In this document: one piece after another, positions 12,127 through 25,400 of the stretch | Position numbering within the stretch: the stretch's first letter is position 1 | Layout: each line of letters opens with the position of its first letter | DNA from: Atrichornis clamosus | Lineage: Eukaryota; Chordata; Aves; Passeriformes; Menuridae | Assembly: GCA_013400975.1 (NCBI GenBank) | Contig: WBMZ01011878.1 | Location: 186,001-250,000 of the forward strand | Direction of reading: 5' to 3' | DNA: 64,000 nucleotides | Made by a program: the position numbers and the translations under genes | Notes under the pieces: generated by a model | The model's input: the letters and a program-made list of their open reading frames with translations, nothing else | The model's database searches: none | Told to the model about the DNA's origin: nothing

Positions 12127-13974
12127 CTGAAGGAAGGAATGGCATTTAAGTACACGTCTCTTTAGAGGCAGGCACACAGCACATAGGTGTAGGCTAGACT
12201 TAAGTATCCTTACAGCTCCCCAAACAGAGAAATTTATTTAAAGACCACCCTCACTCCCTTCCCCCATGGTGGCTGACTGTCCAACAAGCCAGAAGCACAG
12301 GCAATCGTACTGTTGTTTAGCCAAAATAGTGTAACATTGACCTTACAGAAGAAACACGGTTCCTGGAATGCTAATGTTTTGGCTGGCCAAAGACTGGTTT
12401 CTAGAGACAAAAGCTCATTTTCAGGATTTGGGTCTTTATGAGCTACCATTACTGGAATATTGAAGTGCTGCAGAGCTCATGGGAATGACACCTTTTTCCA
12501 CTTAGTGACAGTCTCACATGATCAAAGGGTCTGCTCCTCCCCACATCTCACAGGGTCCTCACAGACCTTGCTGCAGTCTGGTGGTGATAGTGTTGGGACA
12601 AGGGACAGAAAAAGACCAGGGAGGGCTGGCCTACATTCAAACTTTCATTTCGTTTGTGGCATTAGGTTTTTGCTTCCCTTCTTCCTACTCCAATTAATTT
12701 AAAAAATGCAGGGAACTTTTACACATAATAGTCTTCACAAATAGTAGTCAGGTGTAGCTCTCACTGCAGTTGACCAGATGTCAATCCAGTCTACAGAAAG
12801 GTCAGCATCATGCTTCCCTGTGTATTCTCTTGTGTATTACGAACAGTGTCTCAACAAAGCACTTTTTAAAATTTAGACACATTACACTAACACCTAATTG
12901 ATAATAAGCACTGTGAAATTATGTTTTGAGAAGCTATTTTCACAGTGAAGGCTTATATACAAAGCCACTATTTATTTTTTTTCTTAGAACAAAATTTTGC
13001 AGGATGGCACAGAGAATTTTCATTGTTGAAGCTATTACAGTGAAAAAGGTTTCAAATCCAGTCATTATTTACATCATATTTGCTCAGTCTTTCAACGAAA
13101 GGTTCAGATATAACTTCATTTAAACAGCAGGAGCATCCTTTGAGCACATGTAATTTACTGTTACAAACAGCAATGCTTTTTATACACTAGATCATCTACA
13201 CATATGGAGAAACAAAACCTGCTACATTGGCTATAAGATTGCTTCAGCAGCCTAAATGACAGAGTTAATGCTCAACTATGTTAAATGGCTGCTATTTCCC
13301 TATTACAGTGGGTGATATATCTTCATTGTTTCAGTAATGTAGCCAACAATTGGGAGCTAAGTAGTAGCCAGTCTTCAGTAAGCTGTACAGGTATTTTATA
13401 TGCAAAGAAATAGACTCCTTAAAATATGCCATTTACTACATCCCACTGAATTACAGTGTATAAACAATAATGGTTATTCGCTAAAATGTTACAGCACATA
13501 TTTGTTGTAGCAAAGGAGGTAAAGACATGAAACCCAAGGACAACATAAAAGCTTTTAGTTTTATACCTAGATTATGAACCTGAATAGCACTGTCAATATT
13601 GAATGTGGGACTTCCATATGAGTAATATAGGGATTTATAATCAAAAATCTATTATGGCAATTTTTTATTCAGAAAAATAATTAATCTTGCAATAATACAA
13701 ATTAAATCCTCACCTTTGGACAGTCTCATGTAATGTTAAATTAGTGCTGTTCCTCTGGCCAGAAGGAGCAGCCTTTTGCAGATGGAAAGCCTCTTTCTCT
13801 GTGAACTGCCTTCCAGCTTCTCTCCACTCCCTTTCAGCCTTTCCAAAAACAGGAGTGCCTGTGCTGGATCAACTACCTACCCTTTAAAGTTAAATACAAA
13901 CCAATGTACCATGGATTCTTGTTCAGTGAAGGAAGAATGGCCAAAAGGTCAAAACATGAACAGGACATGTTGGT

Positions 13975-14022
13975 GTGCTATCACTTTCAGCCTGTGCTGT
14001 GCTATCACTTTCAACCTCTGCT
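13975..14022 (+). repeat. 24-bp tandem duplication
   Basis: Two adjacent 24-bp units, each starting GTGCTATCACTTTCA, differ at two positions (AGCCTGTGCT against ACCTCTGCT alignment). This is a small replication-slippage type duplication. Confidence 0.85.
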
Positions 14023-14671
14023 ATACACAGGGGCAGGAAGGTGTTTAACCAAAATAGGCTCTTGAAAAGTAATTAAAACCATCACATTTTTATATGATAT
14101 ATAATATTGTAAATATTGTATATGGGGAGTCTAGAAAGCAGATCACACCTTCTTAGAGAAATGTTAAGGATCAAAACCTACTTATGACATTAATTGCTGC
14201 AAAGTGCATCAACACCACAGTCAGGGTGGTGCTTTAACTCCTGTGAAGGCAGCAGATGCCCTGGGCACCTTATGCAGGTAGCACTGCTGACATAGATCAT
14301 GATGTGCAAAGCTTTTGAAGTAGAACATTTGCAAAGATAACTAATTTATAATTTTTTTAACAATTCAAAAGGGTATTGGTAACCAAAAGTTCTTCACTAC
14401 CTAGAAGTTCAACAAATCAGTAAGGACTGTTTTGAAATGTAAATTGGCTTTTGACCAGGCCTTTCAACATCGCAATGCACCCCATGTATAACTCAATAAG
14501 GAAAGTTGCTTATGATAGGTTTGACTTTCCCACTCCAAGCCACAGAAGTTGACAGTGCAAAGGCCCCTCTTAAAATGGAAAGCACTTCAGTTTATTTAGG
14601 AAGTGGAGCTCGAAGGAAGAATCACAGACAGCTCACAAAATTTGGCAGTTCCCAGGATTCCAGAGCAATTA

Positions 14672-14745
14672 GGGTAAACAGACTCAGTTGTGCAGTCTGT
14701 AAAATGAGGCCAGTAGAAAAATACCTTTTTAAAGACCTTGTGTTA
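14672..14745 (-). repeat. Possible MIR fragment
   Basis: The plus strand reads 'ctcagttgtgcagtctgta' then AAATGAGG, resembling the reverse complement of the MIR core (CTCAGTTTCCTCATCTGTAAAATGGGG type). It is short and diverged, so the call is tentative. Confidence 0.35.
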
Positions 14746-17185
14746 CGTATGTTCACGTGTCCGTGGGATCTTAGGTGTGAACAGTGTGCCAGCTGCTTCC
14801 TGCTAGCTCTCCATGGTATCCCACCCTCCCTCCCCTTTCACCAACAAACATCCAGAGGGGCAGTTCTCATGGGGAAGCTGACACCGCAATTCCCTGCACC
14901 AGTGGGTTAGCGAGCCGTGCCCCTGAAGGACCTCAAAGAGAAGAGGTCTGAAACAGCAAGGTACTACCTCAAATAGTATCCCCTTGCTTTCAGTATTTAA
15001 ACTTAACTTGGTGCTCTGATAGGAAATGAAAGCAACAATCCTGTCATATGGCGGTTTTGTGGTATTCAGATTTTTGTATCTGCTACTTAAAAGACCTTTG
15101 TTATGCCAGTCAGACATATTGCTATGCACTGCTGGCACAGAAGTGCTTTTGACATAAGAAGTTTTAGTTCCACTGATTTTATTCAGCTCCTTAGAAACGC
15201 TGGTCAGATTAGCACAAGAACCACTGGCTAATCAACCTGAACTGTAGCCACTGGGCAAGTATTAAACACTGCAGAAATTATTTAGCTACCAAGTTCTGCA
15301 GCTTGGTAGCCATGAAGAGACAGAGCTGCTGGGAACTTGATCCAGATAGCAGCCTTCAGATCCTAACATAATAAACAACTTCTACCATGACAACTGGCAC
15401 AAAAATCTGTTAACAGTGTGCATCTCCTCTGAGATGTGTTTGTATCTTGAGACTTTAAGGGATCTTAATTTATTCCACAGAGGAAGCTCTAACTCTTGCA
15501 GTCACTAACAAGCCTAGTGCAACATGCAAATAAATGAACAGTAACATGAAGAAACTTTAAAATAATGCAAATTCTGATGCAGCACATGCGTCAGCTTACA
15601 GAGGTAGACCTTGTTCTACGTGTAATCTATATACATGCAAAGTACTGCAGATTTAAATGGTTTTTTTCAGCCCTATTAAAAAACTGCAACACAGACTAAA
15701 CAAAGACCATTGCCTGCTCTGTGTAAACTACAAAGAGGAGAATTTTTTTTTCTAACAGCTTTATACCAAGCCTGAGAGCAGAAATCTCAGCAGGCAGTCA
15801 CCCCTGAGGCTAATTAGATGCTGTACCTCACTGAAGAAGTCTCCAGTGACCCCTCCACTCACTCCCTTTTGCCAAATCATGTGCTCTCAACTTTTCCTGA
15901 AGAATTACAATCAGCATCAGAGATGGGTTGAGAGCTTATTGTCATCTCTGTTTTCAATCCTTAATTTTAACAGACAGGTTTGTTAACATTTTAGGAACTC
16001 AGGTACAGACAAGAATCAGGAAAGACTGTATGATACAGCCTTCTGCCAAATGAATATGGCAAGGAATGCTGCTGCTAATTTTTATTAGGTGTGTTTTTAA
16101 ACTCTGCTAGTTGGCAGCTAGAACGTTGTCACAGGCAAAAAGGTGCACCCACATTTTATTTTACATTGCAGGCTGTTACAGGAGTACTTCACACCTGTCA
16201 GTTTGCATCTGCCTAGGTATTCAATGTTTTCTTCCAAATTAGCCCCACACAGTACTCCCCCCATCAGTTTACACGGCCTATGGCAAAACTCAGCCACATC
16301 AGCTATTTTTGTACAGAATAAGCCATAGGTGATTTGGAGTGGGAAAGCCAGAGTATAATGTATTTCACTATACTGCAGAATGCTTACAGTGCTTTGACAG
16401 CTGTTCACAGAGGCACTGTTATGAGCCTCAGTTTTGCCCCTACCTATCCCATCAGCATTTACTGTTATTACGAGGAAACCTGGTAGTGATTACTCCATTA
16501 TGCTGTACACTCCTATGACCCTAGGACAACCCAGGAGCTTCCACCATGATGTAAGCGGCGGCTCCCTTGGCAATCGAGTACTTTGCAACTACTTCAATGT
16601 GATACCACTGCTCTGTTTCCCCATTTAGCTTCTTTTTAGAAGCCTCTGATTTTGTAGTAGGTTTTTTTTGGTCCTATCCTTAGGTCAGAGCAAAAGGGTC
16701 TTATTAATAATCTGACCTCTGAAAAAGTACAAGCATAAAATTAATGAGTCTGTGCTGTGACATTTTTTTCCCCACTTTTTTCAAAGAAGATTCCCCAGAA
16801 ATCTTGATTCTGCTTAATTTCCCTAATGAAATATGACATACATAGCATCCGTTATTTAAGAAAAAAAAAGAAAAGAAGCTAATGTCCAAAAAACCTCCCT
16901 AAGAATGGATTTGAGACAATATCCTTATGTTTCTTCTGCTTACCTACTTTTTACAAAAACTTTGTTTGAAATGCAAGCATGTTCTACACAAGAGCCCTGC
17001 TGTGATATGCAGCAAAGAACTCACTATGCCTGGATATCTGCATTCCTCTGTTAAATCAAAGATGAAAAAATACACTTCTAAAGCCACAAGAAGCTTAAAA
17101 AGAATGACAGAAATTTAAAAAGGCACCAGCTTTTCTTTAGACATTTAAAAAGGCACCAATCATGTTTTGTTTAGTTATATTATCC

Positions 17186-17191
17186 TTTATT
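17186..17191 (-). terminator. ARMC1: Candidate ARMC1 distal polyadenylation signal
   Basis: The minus strand reads AATAAA in the context AATAATAAAGG. Placement as the distal end is inferred from the AT-rich UTR-like sequence between it and the ARMC1 stop codon. Several other AATAAA words lie nearer the stop. Confidence 0.35.
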
Positions 17192-18474
17192 ATTTTACAA
17201 TATATTTCAAAAACTTTTACAGATGCCTTAAACTGTTCTACAAGAGCTGCAATACTGTCATAAAAGCACACCTACAGACCAAATGCACAAACAAACTGTA
17301 ATACCTACTGGTATTGAACCATTAATATCCAAAGGGTGTAGTCTTTTAGTAAATAGATGTGCAGTAATGCAAATGCAAACAGATGTTAATGCAGAAAACA
17401 AAACTCTGCATTCATGGCTATAGAACAGAGGACTTTTCAAACACATTTGGTACTGTAACATTCTAGACAGCAATATGAGTAGTATTACATATTTAAAGCA
17501 ATACATGCCCTGAAAAGCCTGTATTCTCAATCTGTGCGTGTAAACCTGAATCAAAAATAAACCAGATATATTAAAAAACGAGACATCTAGTCTGCCAACA
17601 AGATTTTGTTTCTTCTTTTTTCTCCTAGAATGACAATTAACCTGGGTGGGTGAACTCTGACCTGCATTATTATTATTATTTTACATTATCATACCCTCAG
17701 CATTTCTGTAGTATTATGACAGCATGTGGGTTTTTAAATGTATTCCTTGTGCATAGGCACAGGAGAATAACTTTGATGCACTAAATTTCTTTTCTGAGTC
17801 TCCAAGTGGTAAATATGATTCATATTACAGCAAACACATTACCACAAAAAAGCATTGTATAACAACGTTTATAACATGTTTTAAAGTTCTCAGCTGTATT
17901 TCCTGGGTGCAACAAAGCAGTGGCACTGTAGTTTTCAAGCACTGTGTGTTGAATCCTCTCACGCACAGTGTTTACTAACAGCTCAGATACATGTTATTCT
18001 CTACCTACAGAAGTTTTGCTTTTATTATCACTTCTGCTCACAGGAATTGCTAAGACATCTTTAAACTTATACTGTCTGTAAGTTACAGGGCAAAGCCAAT
18101 TGTTTGCATATGTTTTTAAGCCAAGCTGATGTACTTTCATAGGAGTCTCATGAAAGGTATTAGGAGGAAAGAGTAATTGCATACCAGAATTGTTAGGGGA
18201 AAACAACAAAAAAAGAAGTTAAAGTCAAAATTTACGTGTGTGGCACTGTGGCAAAAGAGGCCTTCTGTCCTGCTTTATACTTCAAGTTTAAAGTTTTAGT
18301 TACCATTAAATATTTCCTAACAGTAAACACCATTTTTAAATCAAATACAGTCTACATTCCTCTATTCTCTGCAGGCAGAGTTGCAATGGGTCATCACTAC
18401 ATTAGACCACAGCTTTTTCTGCTAGTCTTCCCAGCTAGCCTAAACAGCAGTCAGTGGTATTTATTAGTTTTTTT

Positions 18475-18497
18475 TATATATATATATATATATATAT
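18475..18497 (+). repeat. TA dinucleotide microsatellite in the ARMC1 3' UTR
   Basis: Eleven to twelve TA units follow a T run. It is self-complementary and, if transcribed, would form an AU hairpin in the message. Confidence 0.9.
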
Positions 18498-19234
18498 CAG
18501 TCAGTCACACCCATCATTACAAATATGTTCTAGTTTATTTACTGTACAATGTATGTATACATATTTGTGTTTATTCAGTCCCTTTTTTCTTATCCTAAGC
18601 ACTCCAATGGCTAAGGGCAGGCTGGGAAAAAAATCAATATACATAAAAGGGTTATAAATTTCAAGTTTGTAGTGATTCTAGTTTAATAGCAAAAGGGGAA
18701 CATCGTGCTCATGCCGAGAACACGGTTAGCAAAAACAAAGGCAAAAAAAAGAGGCAGACTGTATTTTTCTCTGGAGTCAAAATCTAGAAAATTGAACAAA
18801 ATAACATTAGTCCAAAGGGATGTGAAAATAATGTACAAGTGGAGCTATCAAGAATTTTCTTTCACAGAGGCCCTGAGACTCGAGTAGAATGGATTCTCCT
18901 TACCATGTGTTTCACGTGAAGTCAAACTTAACTTAAAGCTCTATAAGCATAGCATAAACATTTGGTATATAACAGTGGACCCATTTTTAAAAAGTGAAGC
19001 AATAAAATCTACATGAAAAACTAATGAAAGAACAATTTGATTGGAGGCCTCTGTCCTCTGACCCCTGCCCTATCAGGCTAAACGTCCAATAAAATGTAAA
19101 ATGCAGCATACATTTGCTTAATCTAAAATTTTCGTGATGATTTATTGCAAATTGCACTTGGCAGTTCACCACACCAATGGAAAACTGGCCCCCTTGTTGG
19201 TTCATTCACACAGTCTTTTAACACCAAATACAAG

Positions 19235-19426
19235 TCACCAGTAGAAAGATCTTGATAGAAAGTTTGCTGCTGTGCTGAGCCAGCTTGCTGCACCTTCTGG
19301 GTGTGACCCAACACGAGACACTGCCTTGTCCTGTTCCTTAGTAGGGCTTTCATCTTCTGGCAAGTATTCAGGTAGATCTGTATTCTGCTCTACTTCCACT
19401 GGAGTATCTTGGAACGGAACTAGCAT
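19235..19426 (-). CDS. ARMC1: ARMC1 coding exon 6 with stop (residues 217-279)
   Basis: Starts after a TTTTTTCTCAG acceptor with [15 protein letters not shown], passes through [20 protein letters not shown] and ends [10 protein letters not shown] then stop. This tail is highly conserved in the family and gives the strongest identification. Confidence 0.96.
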   Translation of the reverse strand: MLVPFQDTPVEVEQNTDLPEYLPEDESPTKEQDKAVSRVGSHPEGAASWLSTAANFLSRSFYW

Positions 19427-22400
19427 CTGAGAAAAAACCCAGTAAATTTATGTCAAATGTAACTTAAAGGAATGAATCAAAGTTATAATATACACATGCT
19501 CAGAATGACAAGCATGCACATTGTGAGACTCCTCCCCATCGCCCTGTACAGCAAGACTATAAATGAAACCTCCTATGCTCAGCAGATACACAAGAAAAGC
19601 TTTGGCTTAATAGGGAACTCAAAGTATCAGAAAAATAAAGACTAACTTTTAGTGTAGTTGTGAAACAAAAGCACATGAGCAACTCCAACCAAAAAAAAAC
19701 ATAGGTGCATTGTGACCCTTTTCGTATCATTACAGAGAGAATCAATTACAGTATTTTTGTCCTTCTTCTGAACACTAAGTTCTGTAAAACCGTTCTATGG
19801 ATTCATATCCCTACATAGGATACCCTTGATTCTCCTTGTACTGTAGGTGCAGCACTCACACTTAAAAAATTTTGCCTACCATCAGATGTTATGGGCATGG
19901 AGGTGCTGATATTAACGATACAGCTGAGCTAGAACAATTGGTATTTAGAAAGATACAGATCCTACCTCCTCACCACTTTCACTTTTCACAACTTGCTGTG
20001 CCTTCATAACTTTGGTTGATGCTATTGCCGTTGCCAATGCCTACAAGTACACAGAAAAAACTGAGCTCAGTGCAACAGAATGCAACCATGTGAGGATCTG
20101 GGGGGTTACCAAGCACTTACCTCTGCTTTCAAATCTGAGCGAATTCGGACCACGCACCTTTGAACAGCCATTTGAAAAGTAAAACTAATAACACCTTTAA
20201 TTTTCAACAAGGCTTCTTCACAAAGATTCCTTCGAGACTGAAAAACAAACACAAATCCCACAAGTAAAAAACATACCATGTGAAAATGCTCACAATTAAT
20301 TTTTAAGGTATTCCTCTATGTCCCAAGGCACATGGTTACTTAACCACATTTTTGTAACAGAAAAACTAAGACTTACATTTTAGTGCACAAGTATTAGACT
20401 CTCTTGCAACAAAAAAAAATTTGCTTACACTTTAGAAGTCAAAGAAGGATGGAATCAACTGTAAATAATTAGAGAAAAGTGCTGAAAAGCAAAGAATGTT
20501 TTTCTCCGTATGATCAGCTAAACAGTCCCCTCTGGTTAAGTTCTGATTGACTGAAGTGCTCATTGATGAGTAGTTAGTGTTTAAGTTGCTATTTATCAGA
20601 CACCTTGGCTCCATACTGACTGAATGCATCAAAGCAGCTGTTGTATCTTTCAACTGCTTCATCTGTGGCAGCTTACAGACATCACAGCACAGCATACGCT
20701 TAATTCTTATTTTAAAGGGAAAATATTTGGTTAATAACCCACAGAATGTTATGTTTAAAGCAAGTGACATCACCTACTGTGCTGTAACATTACATTGACC
20801 CATACTAGTTGCTACATTACCTTAGAATGTTCTATTATTTTTATTCTTTTAATATTTGCACAAGATAGTTGTAACAAAAAGAATTAAAATATCCTTGGAG
20901 AGGCTGCTAGCATCGAAGGGGATAAAAAAAGACGGGCTGTATCAGAAATAAACTGACAGCCTTTACATAGGTTTAAAATAATGATATATTTAACTTTTCT
21001 TCCCTGCAAGGTTTTAAATAATTAGTTACTTCAAAGCATATTTACATTAGTTACCAAATAATCAGTGGTCAGCATTCAGAACAGCTGCACACACAACAAG
21101 CAAATTAAATTCTTTTAATCTCTGGAAGAACCAACTGAAGTGGTCTGGGGTTTTTTTTAGCGGTTTAGCATATATATTGAAACAATTCCTTTATGTATTG
21201 AAATAGTTAACATTTTTGCATTTTAGAAAAAATAGCTTTGTCAGATAGGCTACCTTTCCTAAACAAAGGAAATATTTGATGCAAAGATGGCAGGCTGCCT
21301 TACACAAGTGGAAGTTCAAACTACTTCTGGACACAGGAAGCAATGCATTCATAGCTTCTTAGCCTAACATATAAATTTATACATGGGTGTATAGCAGTTC
21401 CGTGACAGAATTCACCTTTTTACTCTAAGATCCCAGGTAAATCACAGGCACCTCAGTTTAATTCAAAATGAGGCTGTCAGTAATCAGATAACTGGTGAAT
21501 CACTTCTTAAAGACAAAACTTACTAAGGTCCACACAAACTCCTTAAAAAGCAGGCATCTTGGCTGCCACCAGCTTTGCTGCACAGACATACTTTCCAAAA
21601 GATGTTTGAGTATGGCAGGTAGCCACAAACCCCAGCAATACACAACTAAACATCTTTCTGCATGGTACTCCTGAAGCAAGGGCATAGGCAAAATTTTGGT
21701 TATTTCTGTGCATACCAAACCCTGATCACTATGCCCCTCACAAATGCTACCAAAATGTACAGACTTAAAAACTGACTGAGGGGCATGCCACAAACTCCTG
21801 AATTACTGCCTCATTTTTTCCCTTCAAGTTTATCACTAAATTTGATAATTAGGTCTTAAAATTAAAATACCTGACCCCACATTAAACAACAAACGACCTT
21901 TCCCCTCTCTTCCTGAAACAATCAATATCTACTATTTGAGGTTTCAAAATCCACAAGCATGTGTAGGATCAGCAGTCATTCCTAACAACAGCTTCTTGTT
22001 AAAAATGCAAATGACTGAGAATACCGTGTCTAAAGCTCTGTGTTTACTCACTGTGCCTTTTCAAACTTATACATGCCACCTAATATTCTCTGCTAGTTAA
22101 GTCAGGAATAAACTATTGAATGAAACTGAACTCCTTTTGTTACTCACAAGCTTCATCACCCTCCCAGTCCCAACTTATTGTAACATTTAAAAAAGCAGTA
22201 TAGGTATGTTTAACTTCTGGTGAGCACCTGGAATATCACTAATATTTCTTTAATCATCTGATGAAATACAGAGCTACATACACCAGCTCTCTCAGCCTCT
22301 GGCACAGCCAGATTTTCCTTTAACAATGAGCTAAGAAAACATGCCGGTGTGATCGACCTGCAGTTTTGCTCTCGGGAGATGGATATCTAAATACCCTATG

Positions 22401-25400
22401 CTTTTTCACAATACCTTTGCCTCAGCATTGAAGACAGAAAACTCCACAAATATTGCTAAGTTCCATGTGTTGAAGAAAACAAAGACACACTTTTAAGATA
22501 GAATCAAACTACAGGCAAAATATCTAAACTCACAAAGTAGAAGTGAACGAAATTTCTTGCTTGGAGGTATCTGTGAACAAACAAATCAACTACAAGCTTA
22601 AAAACAACCCATTGGACTGGTACAAAAGCCAATGGTGTTGACAAAGCACTGTCTTTCTAGATAGAGCAAGTGCTGGAAGGACAAAACTGTAAAAAATATT
22701 TGTATAAAGTGAGCTAGAGCAGCATGTTATTTCTAAAGGAATTAACTATGGTCTTATGAAAACAGTACAGTGGGTATGCTGTTGGTAAACTGGGCCTGTG
22801 GACATGCTTACTTGGCAAAATGTAAGGCAACAAAGCAAAGGATCAGGTTTGATCATTTAAAATGGGTACAAAACTGAAAGATACAGAGTCCGGAGGGCAC
22901 TTGTGGATAACATGCTTAAACAGTCTACATGCTGTTTGGCAGCCGTAAAAAGGCAAACATGGCCCTGGGGTGTTATCTACAGGGGTATGGTAGATGAATC
23001 TGTAGAAGTTATTCTGACATTACTTAAAGACTCAGTGAGACCTCATTAATTCAAATGCCATTCTGGTCACTACAGTAGAAAAGATCTCACAGACAATGAA
23101 AAGATGCAGCAAAACCAACTAAAAGAAAATAGAGAATTTCTAAATTAAGAATAATTTAAAGAACCCCTAGTGTCTGAAATATCTCATAACTAAAACTTTT
23201 TTTAGAAGAACACACTGATACAAGCACAAGATATCCTTAAGTGAAAAATGCTGAAGGCGCCTTGATTATTCCATTCTTTCTTGAAAAAGGAAGGAAAATT
23301 AGGAGAGGTGGAAACAGAATGGTTTTTCAGAGTAATTAAAAAAAAAAAAAAATCAGGAAAACTACCTTAAAACATCTTTAGATAGTCTGAGTAAGCTCAA
23401 TTTATGCAAGATTTTATACATATCTCATGATTCAAAATACAATTCTCAGAAATTGCTGATAATTGATGATGCCATACAGTAGTCTGAGTGGGTTTTAGTG
23501 GTCAAAATACATCTCAGTACATCATGCCTTATTTACATAAACTCTGAAGGTTTCCTTACCGAATCATCAAGGCCATCTATATGCAAAACCACTGTCTTGG
23601 CACGCTTATTTGTGCTGCCAAGGAAAAACTGTGCTTTCCGTCGACGATAATTCATCTCATTCACATTGTCCATGTCTGACATGTTGGAAGACTGAAGGAT
23701 ATCATAGACTTCAGAAGCTAAAAGTTTTGTCTCTCCTGGTGTAGTGGTCCTTAAAGAAAAAAAAGGATTAAGATTTCCAAGTATTTGTTTTCACATTAGT
23801 ACTCCAAAGAGCTTTTGATTACATCCATGCAATTGGAATACTCCATGCGGTACAGTCAAGACATAGCAAAAATGTTAAGGGGGAAGAGCAGAAATTAGGC
23901 AGAACTATTTTCTTTTCCCTACTCCACTTTGTATGTCGATCTCTCAATTGCATGATTACTAGAAACAAATCTGTTCTCAAACAACATGAATACAGTTTAC
24001 ATCAGTTTGACAACTACAAACCAAACACCGTAGTAGATGGTCAGTGCTCCAGGGTTACTTTGTGTTGAGCTTTATTTTTTTTTATAACAAAACTTCTACT
24101 ATTGCCTTGTGACACATTTTGTTTTCCACTTTTCTTCCTACATAATAAAAATAATTTCTCCATAGGACTGGCGTCCTTCCAGATGTTTTCTTCTCCAAAG
24201 CTACCAATCATCAACAGCACAGCAGAAACAAATTTTCTCGAAGAATCCAAAGGTTATTCCCGATTAGACTAAAATTTATGGTATGAATTATACGATAGCT
24301 TTTTTTAGATAGAAAAAAAGTAGGTAATAGACTTAACATATATTAAATTTTTATGATTAATTTAAACTACTTTTAATAAGGCACTAATATAAATCTGTTG
24401 TCCAAATTCGGCCCTGTTTTAATTATGCCACTGATTTAAAACTTTGTGTAGCAACAAAATTATTACTGCATCAACTTGCAATTAATCTTAAAATGATGAA
24501 TGACAGCTTTGCTGCTTTGTTTAGCAAACACTAAGTAAGTAACAAGTACCTTTAGGTTTTTTTTTTTCCATTTGACTTCCTTAATTACAAGCCATTAAAC
24601 ACATTTTCCATCCTACCATATGGACAAGAGAGAACACTAAAGCAAGCATGTTAGGAGTTCTTGCCTTGTGGGGATCTCAGCTAGCCTTTTTTTTTTTTTT
24701 ACTTCTCTGCACCTTGTTTTGAACAGCACCCATTTGGAAAGGAAAATGTCAGTTCTTGTGATAATTCAGTAGTTTAACAACATTCAAAGGGAGAAAACAA
24801 AAGAAAAAGGGAAAAAAGAAAAAAGTGGTAATAAGCAAATAACCAAGACCTAAAAAGGGAGAGCATTTCAACATATGTTAAGTTTTAAATACATGCTTAC
24901 GTTCTGTGTTCCTATACTGAAAAAATGCCTATGTTAATTTACAGAAACAAGTGCTGGGAATTCACAAAGGTTTCAACTTCATCCTTCCATAATTTATTAG
25001 ACAAAGTAATAGAACTGATGATAAAGCCATGCAAGCAGATGTCTTGAAGAAGTAATAAATCAGCTTTTGCTAGTTGACACCTTATCAAGAGAGTAAGAAA
25101 TTAACGCACCTGTTAGTTTTGCCAATTTCTGTCAACAACAACAATCCTGTCTATGCCAACTGATTTACCATATAGAAATTTTATTTTTTGGTAAATTTAC
25201 TCACTAAGCAAACTATTGAAAATCTCACTATTCCACCTACAACATCCACTATGATGTTGGTAGGAGGTTTTGCTTCAAAACAACTGTACTATTACATCAC
25301 AGAGTTGAAAAAAAAATTCAGAAAGACAAACAAGAAATAAAGTATACTTAATATTTGCCATAATATATATGCATATATATACATATGTACACAAAAGAAA

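Larger units (their letters stand above)
12127..17160. other. Intergenic DNA downstream of ARMC1, no gene seen
   Basis: No recognised gene. Open frames reach 134 codons (14,506-14,910 plus) and 111 codons (14,803-15,138 minus), but neither shows domains, a signal sequence or exon borders. Minor items are a 24-bp tandem duplication and one MIR-like fragment. Confidence 0.55.
17165..19234 (-). other. ARMC1: ARMC1 3' untranslated region (inferred extent)
   Basis: The last ARMC1 exon carries the stop codon ending at 19,235 on the minus strand, and no splice donor is evident after it. The region downstream is AT-rich and has several minus-strand AATAAA words (for example at 19,141, 18,533, 18,465 and 17,186). 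I take the 17,186 signal as the likely distal end, giving a 3' UTR near 2 kb; shorter forms ending at the proximal signals are equally possible. A TA dinucleotide tract lies inside it. Confidence 0.45.

Noticed and set aside
14506..15138. 134-codon plus and 111-codon minus frames
   Set aside because: No domain, no signal sequence, ordinary codon use, and a MIR-like fragment lies within the first.
18236..18657. 120-codon frame with IYIYIYI run
   Set aside because: Produced by the TA microsatellite in the ARMC1 3' UTR, antisense to the gene.
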